Part shown: piece after piece, positions 7,362 through 14,686 of the stretch | Layout of the letters: each line of letters opens with the position of its first letter | Position numbering within the stretch: the stretch's first letter is position 1 | Assembly: GCA_002366645.1 (NCBI GenBank) | Contig: DFBM01000199.1 | Span: forward strand, 1-31,292 | DNA: 31,292 bases | Direction of reading: 5' to 3' | Origin: Rhodobacterales bacterium UBA3080 | GTDB lineage: Bacteria; Pseudomonadota; Alphaproteobacteria; Rhodobacterales; Rhodobacteraceae | Notes under the pieces: model-generated | What the model was told of the DNA's origin: nothing | The model's database searches: none | Seen by the model: the letters and a program-made list of their open reading frames with translations, nothing else | Program-made: the position numbers and the translations under genes

Positions 7362-7955
7362 TCAGGATTTGTCGACCAGCTTGCTCAACTGTTCCTGCAT
7401 CTGAGCCAACTGGCTTTTTAACTCGCCCAACTCCACGTCGGACTTTTCATCTGTCGCTGGTTCGGCCGCTGCTGGCGCTGGCGCTGGTTCGCCCATAGCC
7501 GGCGTAAACATCCGCATTGCCTGTTCGAACCACTCCATGTTCTTGCGCGCCAAGGTTTCAAATCCGGCGATTGCGGGGTTCGCACCCAGCGCCCCTTGCA
7601 AGCTCTCGCGCAGCTCATCCTGGTTTTTCGCGAACGCTTCCATTGAGGCATCCAGATAGCCTGGCACAAAGCCCTGGACCGAATCCCCATAAAGACCGAT
7701 CAACTGCCGAAGAAAATTCGTAGGCAGCATATTGTGCCCTTTGCTTTCTTCCTCAAAGATTATCTGCGTAAGAACCGAGCGAGTGATGTCGTCGCCGGTC
7801 TTGGCGTCTTTCACAACAAAATCCTGACCTTCGCGAACCATCTCTGCCAAATGATCCAGCGTCACATAACTGGATTTTTGTGTGTTATACAAACGACGAT
7901 TGGCGTATTTCTTGATAACAATCGCATCGTCTTCAGTATCATTTTTATCGGCCAT
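7362..7955 (-). CDS. phaR: Polyhydroxyalkanoate synthesis repressor PhaR
   Basis: 197 residues. The N-terminal DNA-binding PHB_acc_N domain (about residues 11-70) has the family signature IVIKKYANRRLYNTQKSSYV. The following PHB_acc segment is also typical, with the LTQIIFEEESKG and PTNFLRQLIGLYG motifs. The C-terminus is an Ala/Pro/Glu-rich linker and a short coiled coil (LGELKSQLAQMQEQLSKLV). PhaR-type proteins bind both TGC-rich operators and nascent polyhydroxybutyrate, and release DNA when polymer is present, thereby inducing phasin and pha genes. The gene diverges from the microprotein/phaC pair across a 139-base spacer containing dyads, and converges on the EAL gene. The ATG at 7955 has a weak ribosome site. 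Confidence 0.95.
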   Translation of the reverse strand: MADKNDTEDDAIVIKKYANRRLYNTQKSSYVTLDHLAEMVREGQDFVVKDAKTGDDITRSVLTQIIFEEESKGHNMLPTNFLRQLIGLYGDSVQGFVPGYLDASMEAFAKNQDELRESLQGALGANPAIAGFETLARKNMEWFEQAMRMFTPAMGEPAPAPAAAEPATDEKSDVELGELKSQLAQMQEQLSKLVDKS

Positions 7956-8014
7956 GGTGGATTCCCGTTGATCGAAGCCCGCGGCCCCAGTTTCGTTAAC
8001 AATCTAATACAGTA

Positions 8015-8047
8015 TTTCGCAACTGCAACGAAAAATTCGCATATGCG
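8015..8047. promoter_or_regulatory. Dyads in the phaR / phaC divergent spacer (candidate PhaR operator)
   Basis: Two dyads lie between the divergent starts. TTTCG (8015-8019) and CGAAA (8029-8033) flank CAACTGCAA. The 10-bp palindrome CGCATATGCG occupies 8038-8047. PhaR of Paracoccus recognises TGC-rich sequences, and the TGC/GCA content and divergent position fit autoregulation. Assignment to PhaR is inference. Confidence 0.4.
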
Positions 8048-8094
8048 ATAAAACCGGCTCTTGCAAAAGCGCCTAAATCATGGAGGCTAGGCGC

Positions 8095-8235
8095 ATGACT
8101 AAAGAAAATCTTCATCCACAACCAGCTCCAACCACGCGCTCTCCAGAGGATAAATTTCTGGATTTGTGGGAAGAAAATATCCGCCTGATCGCAGCGAATT
8201 TGCAACAGCAATCCGTTAAAACCACCAATGAGTGA
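8095..8235 (+). CDS. 46-residue helical microprotein translationally coupled to PhaC
   Basis: A 46-codon gene with an excellent ribosome site: GGAGG at 8082-8086, 8 bases before the ATG. It overlaps the phaC start by eight bases (8228-8235), so the two are probably co-translated. The first 16 residues are polar and proline-rich. Residues about 17-39 (DKFLDLWEENIRLIAANLQQ) can form an amphipathic helix with a central tryptophan, of the type that lies on polymer granule surfaces or packs against a partner. I do not recognise a named family. Options are a minimal PhaE/PhaR-type synthase subunit, a mini-phasin, or a leader whose translation delivers ribosomes to phaC. The strong ribosome site and overlap make a real gene likely. 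Confidence 0.65.
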   Translation: MTKENLHPQPAPTTRSPEDKFLDLWEENIRLIAANLQQQSVKTTNE

Positions 8236-9457
8236 TGTTCCGGTCGACAGGCAAGGCCACCCTTCGCCGCTAATTTTCCATTTGGGCGCGGCGGTTCTGG
8301 GCTACCAAAGCGCGCTGACTTTTGCTGCCAACCCCATGGACCCCGAGAAGGTTTGGCAGCCCGAATTGCGCGATGACGCATTAAAGATCGAGCCGTTGGA
8401 TATTCTGCGCCTAACCCAAACGTCGGTTGGGCGGCTACGCGGCATGCTTTCGGGCTTAACCAAATGGCAAGCCCATCCTTACCGGCGCGCGGTCCTTGAA
8501 CCCGATGTGGTTTGGAGCGACGGCTCCTCGCGGTTGCTGGACTACGGGACTTGCCCCGAAGCGTCCGACCCTTACGGGCCGCCAATTCTCGTAATTCCGT
8601 CAATGATCAATCGGGCGTATATTCTAGATCTTCATAACGATTCCTCGCTCCTTCGCTTTCTTGCTGGCCAAGGCCTGCGACCACTTCTGCTGGATTGGGG
8701 AGAGCCTTCGGATGTGGAGTTCTGGTTCGACCTTGATTCTTATGTAGAAAAACGCGTTTTGCCAGCCCTAGACGTCGCGCGCGGCATGTCCGAAAAGCCG
8801 GTCGGCGTGTTGGGTTATTGTATGGGCGGCACGCTCGCCGCTGGTGTTTTGGCACAACGGGGAGAAGGCGTCACGGCTTTCGCCACCATCGGCTCTCCTT
8901 GGGATTTCGATGCGAGCACGGGTGTAACCGCCGCACTGCAAAGCGTAGCGACGGCGCCAAAAGCAACGCAGTTTCTCGAAGAGCAGGGCCGGGTTTTCGG
9001 CATGGTTCCGACAATCTTTTTTCAGCAAATGTTTGCGGCGATCAACCCTATGCAGGCCGCAGTAAAGTTCCGAAAATTCAACGAAATGGACCAGAGTAGC
9101 GAGCTTGCACGACATTTCGTTGCTATCGAGGATTGGCTTGCCGACGGCGTACCGCTGGTTACACCAACAGCAAAAGATCTGCTGGTTGGCTGGAATATTA
9201 ACAATGCTACCGCCAAAGGAAGCTGGAGACTGTTGGGCCAGCCCGTCGATGTAAGTGCGATCCGCCAACCCGCGCTTTGTGTGTGCGGGAAACGTGACAG
9301 CATCACACAGCTAAAGGTCGCGACCGCGCTTCCTGATAGCATTGCTACCGCAAGAAAACTTGTACCCGAAGCCGGGCATGTGGGAATGATCGTCGGCTCG
9401 AAAGCGCGCGAATCTGTTTGGCGACCGATCGCCGATTTTTTCACCGAGCAACTCTAG
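8228..9457 (+). CDS. phaC: Short poly(3-hydroxyalkanoate) synthase (PhaC-like)
   Basis: Polymerises (R)-3-hydroxybutyryl-CoA into polyhydroxybutyrate, releasing CoA. It has the alpha/beta-hydrolase fold of PHA synthases with the lipase-like box GYCMGG (196-201, nucleophile Cys198), Asp357 in GKRDSIT and His384 in EAGHVGMIVG. An ILVIPSMINRAYILDL stretch (120-135) is also typical of synthases. At 409 residues it is far shorter than class I enzymes (about 560-620) and a little longer than the catalytic subunits of two-component class III/IV enzymes (about 355-370). No phaE-sized partner is adjacent; the only candidate is the 46-residue overlapping protein. It starts the phaC-phaA-phaB series and diverges from phaR. 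Confidence 0.88.
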   Translation: MSDVPVDRQGHPSPLIFHLGAAVLGYQSALTFAANPMDPEKVWQPELRDDALKIEPLDILRLTQTSVGRLRGMLSGLTKWQAHPYRRAVLEPDVVWSDGSSRLLDYGTCPEASDPYGPPILVIPSMINRAYILDLHNDSSLLRFLAGQGLRPLLLDWGEPSDVEFWFDLDSYVEKRVLPALDVARGMSEKPVGVLGYCMGGTLAAGVLAQRGEGVTAFATIGSPWDFDASTGVTAALQSVATAPKATQFLEEQGRVFGMVPTIFFQQMFAAINPMQAAVKFRKFNEMDQSSELARHFVAIEDWLADGVPLVTPTAKDLLVGWNINNATAKGSWRLLGQPVDVSAIRQPALCVCGKRDSITQLKVATALPDSIATARKLVPEAGHVGMIVGSKARESVWRPIADFFTEQL

Positions 9458-9499
9458 TTAGAGGTAAATATATGCAAGAATTGGCAGGTGAATTTTAAT

Positions 9500-9517
9500 T
9501 TGTGCCGCAGCGCACAA
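9500..9517. promoter_or_regulatory. TGC-rich dyad upstream of phaA (candidate PhaR site)
   Basis: TTGTGC (9500-9505) and GCACAA (9512-9517) are perfect inverted repeats around CGCAGC. They are followed at once by TTGCACAATGC, which repeats the half-site. It lies 52 bases before the phaA start in a 112-base spacer. The TGC-rich composition resembles known PhaR targets, suggesting phaA-phaB have their own regulated promoter. The protein assignment is inference. Confidence 0.4.
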
Positions 9518-9569
9518 TCTTGCACAATGCGAATCAATCGCTGAGAAACCGACAAAGGGAACTACCGTT

Positions 9570-10745
9570 ATGACGAACATCGTAATTGCTTCGGCCGCAC
9601 GCACAGCCGTTGGCAGCTTCTTAGGATCATTTGCAAACACGCCCGCCCATGATCTGGGTACAGCCGCCATCAAAGCAGTGCTGGAGCGCGCAGGCGTTGA
9701 CGCAGCCGATGTTTCCGAGACCATACTCGGTCAGGTTCTCACTGCAGGCCAAGGTCAAAACCCGGCACGTCAGGCACATATTAACGCAGGTTTGCCAATC
9801 GAAAGCGCCGCTTGGAGCATCAATCAGGTATGTGGCTCCGGTCTGCGAGCGGTTGCCCTTGGCGCGCAACACATCATGCTGGGCGACGCAGAAATCGTTG
9901 TTGCAGGTGGTCAGGAAAGCATGTCGCTTTCACCGCATGTCGCAAATCTGCGGGCCGGCCAGAAAATGGGTGACACGAAGTTTATCGACTCCATGATCAA
10001 AGACGGTCTTTGGGATGCGTTCAACGGCTATCACATGGGCACGACAGCTGAAAACGTTGCCGAACAATGGAAGATTGACCGCGAGACTCAGGACCTTTTT
10101 GCCGTTGCCTCGCAGAACAAAGCCGAAGCCGCGCAAAAAGCTGGCAAGTTTGCAGACGAGATCGTGCCGTTCACTATCTCTACGCGCAAAGGTGATATCG
10201 TCGTTGATAGCGACGAATACATTCGCCACGGCGCCACTATCGAAGCAATGCAGAAACTACGTCCAGCCTTTGCAAAGGACGGTTCGGTGACCGCAGCTAA
10301 CGCCTCGGGTCTGAACGACGGCGCCGCAATGACGCTACTCATGACTGCCGAAAATGCCGCAAAGCGTGGCATCAAACCTATGGCGCGGATTGTTTCTTAT
10401 GCGACCGTCGGGCTCGACCCATCGATCATGGGGGTTGGTCCGATTTATGCAAGCCGTAAAGCGTTGGAAAAAGCGGGTTGGGAAGCCAGCGACCTTGATC
10501 TTGTCGAGGCAAACGAGGCATTCGCTGCGCAAGCCTGCGCCGTAAACGCGGACATGGGCTGGGATCCGGCAATAGTAAACGTGAACGGCGGCGCAATCGC
10601 TATTGGCCACCCGATCGGTGCTTCGGGTGCGCGTATATTGAACACACTGCTATTCGAAATGCAGCGGCGGGACGCGAAAAAAGGTCTTGCTACTTTGTGT
10701 ATCGGCGGCGGAATGGGCGTCGCAATGTGCCTTGAGCGCGATTAA
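9570..10745 (+). CDS. phaA: Acetyl-CoA C-acetyltransferase (beta-ketothiolase)
   Basis: Condenses two acetyl-CoA to acetoacetyl-CoA, the first step of polyhydroxybutyrate synthesis; cytoplasmic homotetrameric biosynthetic thiolase. The 391 residues match the family exactly. All three signatures are present: the acyl-enzyme Cys88 in SINQVCGSGLRA, His347 in AIAIGHPIGASGARI, and the acid/base Cys377 in LCIGGGMGVAM. The VEANEAFAAQ block is also there. An AAGGGA element lies about ten bases before the ATG at 9570. Placement between phaC and phaB identifies the PHB role rather than a beta-oxidation thiolase. The 112-base gap after phaC contains a dyad, so phaA may be transcribed separately as well. 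Confidence 0.96.
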   Translation: MTNIVIASAARTAVGSFLGSFANTPAHDLGTAAIKAVLERAGVDAADVSETILGQVLTAGQGQNPARQAHINAGLPIESAAWSINQVCGSGLRAVALGAQHIMLGDAEIVVAGGQESMSLSPHVANLRAGQKMGDTKFIDSMIKDGLWDAFNGYHMGTTAENVAEQWKIDRETQDLFAVASQNKAEAAQKAGKFADEIVPFTISTRKGDIVVDSDEYIRHGATIEAMQKLRPAFAKDGSVTAANASGLNDGAAMTLLMTAENAAKRGIKPMARIVSYATVGLDPSIMGVGPIYASRKALEKAGWEASDLDLVEANEAFAAQACAVNADMGWDPAIVNVNGGAIAIGHPIGASGARILNTLLFEMQRRDAKKGLATLCIGGGMGVAMCLERD

Positions 10746-10768
10746 TCTAACGAACTAAGGAGAATAAC

Positions 10769-11494
10769 ATGGGTCGAGTTGCATTGGTTACCGGTGGTTC
10801 CCGCGGAATTGGCGCTGCAATCGTGGTTGCACTTAAAGAGGCAGGTTACACAGTTGCGGCAACCTACGCCGGAAACGACGAAGCTGCCGAAAAATTCACA
10901 GCCGAAACCGGCGTCCCAACCTACAAATGGTCGGTGGCTGACTATGACGAATGTGTCGAAGGTATCGCCAATATCGAAGCCGACCTTGGCCCTATCGAAG
11001 TGCTCGTGAATAACGCAGGTATCACGCGGGACGACATGTTCCACAAGATGACCCCGCTACAGTGGAAAGAAGTTATCGACACGAACCTCACCGGCATCTT
11101 CAACATGACGCATCCGATATGGTCCGGCATGCGCGACCGCAATTTCGGCCGGATCATCAATATCAGCTCGATCAATGGGCAAAAAGGTCAAGCTGGTCAG
11201 GTCAATTACTCCGCGGCCAAAGCAGGCGACCTTGGCTTTACCAAAGCACTGGCACAAGAAGGTGCATTCAAAGGCATTACGGTAAACGCCATCTGCCCGG
11301 GATATATCGGCACCGAGATGGTGCGTGCAGTACCAGAGAAAGTACTGAACGAACGGATCATTCCGCAAATTCCGGTAGGGCGTCTAGGCGAACCCGAAGA
11401 AATCGCACGTTGCGTCGTTTTCCTAGCATCGGACGACGCCGGTTTTATCACTGGTTCGACACTGACAGCTAACGGTGGGCAATTTGTAGTTTAA
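10769..11494 (+). CDS. phaB: Acetoacetyl-CoA reductase (NADPH)
   Basis: Reduces acetoacetyl-CoA to (R)-3-hydroxybutyryl-CoA, the monomer for PhaC. It is a 241-residue classical short-chain dehydrogenase/reductase. Features are the dinucleotide motif TGGSRGIG (8-15), NNAG (81-84), and the catalytic triad Ser134, Tyr147, Lys151 in the NISSINGQKG...NYSAAKAG region. The C-terminal PGYIGTEMV and GSTLTANGG motifs are typical of PhaB/FabG. Twenty-three bases after phaA with a strong AAGGAG site, so they are certainly co-transcribed. FabG is the close alternative, but the context decides for PhaB. A strong terminator follows. Confidence 0.95.
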   Translation: MGRVALVTGGSRGIGAAIVVALKEAGYTVAATYAGNDEAAEKFTAETGVPTYKWSVADYDECVEGIANIEADLGPIEVLVNNAGITRDDMFHKMTPLQWKEVIDTNLTGIFNMTHPIWSGMRDRNFGRIINISSINGQKGQAGQVNYSAAKAGDLGFTKALAQEGAFKGITVNAICPGYIGTEMVRAVPEKVLNERIIPQIPVGRLGEPEEIARCVVFLASDDAGFITGSTLTANGGQFVV

Positions 11495-11517
11495 CGACTG
11501 CGAATACAGGAATTTAA

Positions 11518-11548
11518 AACGCGGCGGTACTTTCCGTCGCGTTTTTTT
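11518..11548 (+). terminator. Rho-independent terminator of the pha operon
   Basis: A 10-bp stem, AACGCGGCGG (11518-11527) pairing with CCGTCGCGTT (11534-11543) with one G-T pair, encloses a TACTTT loop. It is followed by a run of seven T (11542-11548). It lies 24 bases after the phaB stop and is the clearest intrinsic terminator in the window. Confidence 0.93.
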
Positions 11549-11622
11549 GTGAAATCGCGATTTCAAACCGTTTCCAAACATGATTAGAGTGGCAAAACCT
11601 TCATATTGCAGTGGACTCAACA

Positions 11623-12378
11623 ATGAAAATCGGGATTCTCGAAACTGGCGAAATCAGTGACGATCTTTATGACAAGCATGGCGACTACCCAACCATGTTC
11701 AAAGCTTTGTTACACGCGATTGATCCCGAAGTGGACTTCTTCAGCGTTCGCGTCCTGGAAGGAGAGCTACCATCTTCCGCAGAAGCCGCCGACGGTTGGA
11801 TAATCACTGGCTCCAAATTCGGTGTTTACGAGGACTTGCCGTGGATTGATCCGCTGAAGGTCTTTATCAGGGCGGCCGTTGACAAAAAAATCCCGATCGC
11901 GGGTATATGCTTTGGCCACCAGATTCTTGCTGAAGCATTAGGCGGCAAAGTCGAAAAATCCCATAAAGGCTGGGGTTTGGGCGTGCACGACTACGAAATC
12001 GAAGCGAAACCGTCGTGGATGGAGGGGTCTCATGAAGGATTCTCAGGCCATGCCGTGCATCAGGATCAGATTATCGAGCTACCGGAATCTGCTACTGTTA
12101 TCGCAAGCTCGGAATTTTGCCCCTATGCGGCGCTGGTTTACGGAGATCCGGAGAATCCGGACGCATTGTCCGTGCAACCTCATCCCGAGTTTTCGGCGGA
12201 TTTCATTGACGATCTTATAGAAATCCGGGTGCCCGAAGTTTTTTCCGAAAATCTGGCCAGCGAAGCCCGTGCTTCGTTGGGTCTACCGGTTCACAATTCG
12301 GACTGGGCGCTCTGGATTCACCGTTTTTTGGAGCTAGCGGCTGCGCACAACCTCAATCCCGACGCAAAATCCAAATAA
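11623..12378 (+). CDS. Class-I glutamine amidotransferase-like protein
   Basis: 251 residues from the ATG at 11623 (MKIGILETGE), which fits the family N-terminus; a GTG at 11611 would add four residues. It has a class-I amidotransferase (GMP-synthase-like) fold with a complete triad: the nucleophile Cys96 in AGICFGHQILAEALGG, and His187 and Glu189 in VQPHPEF. The early WIITGSKFGVYEDLPWI segment and HQDQI (146-150) are also characteristic. Stand-alone members hydrolyse glutamine or gamma-glutamyl compounds; the substrate of this one is unknown. It has its own transcription unit after the pha terminator and ends in a hairpin. Confidence 0.88.
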   Translation: MKIGILETGEISDDLYDKHGDYPTMFKALLHAIDPEVDFFSVRVLEGELPSSAEAADGWIITGSKFGVYEDLPWIDPLKVFIRAAVDKKIPIAGICFGHQILAEALGGKVEKSHKGWGLGVHDYEIEAKPSWMEGSHEGFSGHAVHQDQIIELPESATVIASSEFCPYAALVYGDPENPDALSVQPHPEFSADFIDDLIEIRVPEVFSENLASEARASLGLPVHNSDWALWIHRFLELAAAHNLNPDAKSK

Positions 12379-12390
12379 CCACCTAGGTTT

Positions 12391-12413
12391 CGCCGGCAAC
12401 TTTCTTGCCGACG
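12391..12413 (+). terminator. Hairpin after the amidotransferase gene
   Basis: CGCCGGCAA (12391-12399) pairs with TTGCCGACG (12405-12413) with one internal mismatch and a CTTTC loop, 12 bases after the stop codon. Only a short TTT follows, so it is a moderate candidate terminator. Confidence 0.5.
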
Positions 12414-12430
12414 TTTGCTTGATCAGGTGT

Positions 12431-12450
12431 CGCGGAAAGGTATTTCCGCG
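12431..12450 (-). terminator. Perfect hairpin downstream of the DUF465 gene
   Basis: CGCGGAAA (12431-12438) and TTTCCGCG (12443-12450) form a perfect 8-bp stem with a four-base loop, eight bases beyond the stop of the minus-strand DUF465 gene. No T tract follows on the minus strand, so it may act as a 3'-end stabiliser or a weak terminator between two convergent genes. Confidence 0.45.
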
Positions 12451-12458
12451 CAGGTCGC

Positions 12459-12629
12459 TTAAACCTGTGCCGATATTCGTTCTATTTCTTCTTTTAAACG
12501 CAGCTTTTCCTTTTTCAGGTTTGCTACAGTTAAATCACTCGACCCGGGGCTTCGTTGCTCCGTTTCAATTTTTTCGGAAAGGGATTCGTGTTTTTTGCGA
12601 AGCTCGGACAAATGGGAAGTCAGGCTCAT
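12459..12629 (-). CDS. DUF465 (YdcH-like) small helical protein
   Basis: 56 residues starting MSLTSHLSELRKKHESL, with a second helix NLKKEKLRLKEEIERI. This two-helix, highly charged hairpin with an antiparallel coiled-coil look is the DUF465/YdcH family, small cytoplasmic proteins of unknown role that are abundant in alphaproteobacteria. A strong ribosome site (GGAG within AAGGAGAG) lies 7 bases before the ATG at 12629. The length is normal for the family (50-75 residues). It lies 74 bases downstream of the EamA transporter gene on the same strand and converges on the amidotransferase gene. Confidence 0.85.
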   Translation of the reverse strand: MSLTSHLSELRKKHESLSEKIETEQRSPGSSDLTVANLKKEKLRLKEEIERISAQV

Positions 12630-12703
12630 ATTTCTCTCCTTATTTAGTTTTCGTTGCTCTTCATCTCACCATAAAAGATATGCGCTGTCATCAAGTCTTC
12701 AAG

Positions 12704-13588
12704 TTAAAGTTTTTCAATAATTGGCAATTTTATTGTGCCTTCGGTTCTCGCGGGTCGGGTCGAGTGCATGGCAATAACCCCTCCAAGCGAGATGCCAAAA
12801 ATTCCAATCAAAGTCGCCGTCGTAGGAATCTCGTCAAACCAGAAAAACCCAACCGGTATCGCGAAGATGATATTAAAGTAGAAAAACGGTGCCAAAACTG
12901 TTGAATCCGCACGATTATATGCTGCCACCGTCAGGAAATGGCACATAGCGGATACCGCTCCCAAAGCGAGTATAAACACGTAGTCCTTGAGCAACAAATT
13001 CGGGAAGCCACTCCAGAATGCAAGCGGGGCCACCATCAGCGAGCCTAGCAAACATTGGACAATCAGGGTTGAAAATGCACCCCCGCAAGCACAGGCGCGA
13101 CGCGTTGCCGCGAGATACGCACCAAGAAGCAAACCACCGAGCAGCGCCATCAAAGTTCCAAACTCCAGACTTCCTGCAGGTCGGAGAATCACGAAAGCAC
13201 CGGCAAAACTTAACAACGCGCCGATTGCTCTGGCGACGCTTAAATGCTCCCTGAAGAAGAGAACGGAAATTAGCGATGCCACCACCGGAGCTATCAAAAA
13301 CCCGCCTACCGCGTTCGCCAAAGGAACTATCGAAAGCGCATATATAAGGGAGACCATAGCACCCATCATCAGCCCGGTTCGGAATAATTGCCCGGTTCTG
13401 TCGTGAACCGGAACCTCGATTGGTTTTCGCAAAACCACAGCTATCGACAAGGCGATAACACCAGCGACGAAATACCGTGAAAAGCAGATGAAAAACGCTG
13501 ATTGACCCTCGCCCAAAGCCTTGGAAAATCCGTCGGTCAACGGTGTCAGGGCCATTGCCGCCACCAGAAAACCAACACCAGCTTTCAT
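12704..13588 (-). CDS. EamA/DMT-superfamily permease
   Basis: 294 residues from the ATG at 13588 (an in-frame TTG immediately precedes it; the ATG is preferred). About ten hydrophobic helices are organised as two EamA repeats, the drug/metabolite exporter fold. Helix-ending motifs such as FICFSRYFVAGVIAL in the first half and FYFNIIFAIPVGFFWFDEIP in the second are typical of this superfamily. Members export amino acids, purines or other metabolites across the inner membrane; the substrate cannot be inferred. The protein ends with a short basic tail (TRPARTEGTIKLP). It lies 58 bases downstream of the methyltransferase gene and may share its transcript. Confidence 0.9.
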   Translation of the reverse strand: MKAGVGFLVAAMALTPLTDGFSKALGEGQSAFFICFSRYFVAGVIALSIAVVLRKPIEVPVHDRTGQLFRTGLMMGAMVSLIYALSIVPLANAVGGFLIAPVVASLISVLFFREHLSVARAIGALLSFAGAFVILRPAGSLEFGTLMALLGGLLLGAYLAATRRACACGGAFSTLIVQCLLGSLMVAPLAFWSGFPNLLLKDYVFILALGAVSAMCHFLTVAAYNRADSTVLAPFFYFNIIFAIPVGFFWFDEIPTTATLIGIFGISLGGVIAMHSTRPARTEGTIKLPIIEKL

Positions 13589-13646
13589 CAATCCTCGCCA
13601 TCACAAAAGCCGAACCTACCACGGTCCACGTTAACGATTTGTGACG

Positions 13647-14408
13647 TTACATTACTATAGGTTGAGTGGATCGCAATATATTTCTGACATTAGGTAGAAA
13701 AGTATCTTCATCCCTACCGTGAAACTCGCCTTTATGTAGAATTAGCGGGGCCAATAATGTCGACGGCGCAGCAGAACCCTTGCGTGCCCGAACAATTACA
13801 CGCCCCGCCGCGCGCCCTTCACGCGACGCGAGCGGAAGTATTCGGATATCCCCGGCCCTGCCTTGAAGCGCGCAGAGGATATCCGGCAGGCGCTCCGCGC
13901 GATGAATGATGGTGAAATATCCACGTGGTTTCAGGCGACGTAGACCCGTTGATATCCAGTCTTCCAGCTTTGCTTCGCCGATCCGGTGCGCGGTATCCCT
14001 GCCCGCATCGGAAGGAGCCGAACTTGACCCAGCATCGTAGAAGGGCGGATTGGTGAATACATGATCGAACGATAGACTTCGGAGCGCATCGGGCATGTTC
14101 AGTAAATCACCATCATGAACCGAAAAGCCAAGATTATTGTCAGTAGAATTCCTACGCGCGAGCTCCGCATATTCGGATTGCAGCTCCAAACCCGTTGCGC
14201 TCAGTCCAGCAACGCGCTGGCAAAGACACGCCAAGGCTGTCCCTGCTCCGCAACCAAGTTCCAGAACGTGATCGCCGGATTTTGCCGAGACCGCTGCCGC
14301 CAGAAACACCGGATCGGTTGCGGCGCGGTATCCTTTTTTCGGTTGCCATATTTTGATGGCCCCACCCAGAAAATCATCCCGAGTAAGATCGTCGTCGGTA
14401 AAACTCAT
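13647..14408 (-). CDS. TrmN6-like tRNA1(Val) adenine-N6 methyltransferase family protein
   Basis: 253-residue SAM-dependent methyltransferase of the COG4123 group. The SAM loop is VLELGCGAGTALACL (motif I), an acidic residue ends strand two (GLELQ), and the catalytic NPPF motif in HVFTNPPFYDAG marks it as a base N6-adenine or N-methyltransferase. An early QPKKGYRAATDPVFLAA segment matches the TrmN6 'GYRFSxDslLLA' signature. The probable target is A37 of tRNA1(Val), inferred from the family only. The start ATG overlaps the DUF2007 stop by ATGA (14405-14408), so the pair is co-translated. Confidence 0.85.
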   Translation of the reverse strand: MSFTDDDLTRDDFLGGAIKIWQPKKGYRAATDPVFLAAAVSAKSGDHVLELGCGAGTALACLCQRVAGLSATGLELQSEYAELARRNSTDNNLGFSVHDGDLLNMPDALRSLSFDHVFTNPPFYDAGSSSAPSDAGRDTAHRIGEAKLEDWISTGLRRLKPRGYFTIIHRAERLPDILCALQGRAGDIRILPLASREGRAAGRVIVRARKGSAAPSTLLAPLILHKGEFHGRDEDTFLPNVRNILRSTQPIVM

Positions 14409-14626
14409 TTATTTTCCGATAAGTCGATTTCGTTATCTTTCAAAATTGCTCGCGCTCTGAAGTTATGCGCGTCCGCGACCATCAGGCGCCGGGGAAACAA
14501 TCCGATGCCGCCTTCTAGCACACTCATGTTTACGTCCAGCACAAAGGGTTCTATATCTTCGGCTCGTAACAATGCTGTCGCAAAAGCGATGACGGTAGGG
14601 TCGGTGGTTCGTAGAATTTCTTTCAT
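14405..14626 (-). CDS. DUF2007 family small protein
   Basis: 73 residues with the compact ferredoxin-like layout of DUF2007 ('putative prokaryotic signal transducing protein'): LLRAEDIEPFVLDVNMSVLEG, then PRRLMVADAHNFRARAIL. These proteins bear no known catalytic residues and may bind small ligands or proteins. It is the first gene of a minus-strand pair with the TrmN6-like methyltransferase, joined by an ATGA overlap. It diverges from the polyprenyl synthase gene with 60 bases between start codons. Confidence 0.85.
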   Translation of the reverse strand: MKEILRTTDPTVIAFATALLRAEDIEPFVLDVNMSVLEGGIGLFPRRLMVADAHNFRARAILKDNEIDLSENK

Positions 14627-14686
14627 GCCCGTAAGTTAGGGTTTGTTTGACATCGCGTCGAGACCGCAATGAAGAGGAAGATCACA

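Noticed and set aside
8112..8603. Minus-strand open frame of 163 codons opposite the microprotein and phaC
   Set aside because: Low-complexity, basic and proline-rich translation typical of antisense frames in GC-rich genes; phaC is unambiguous on the other strand.
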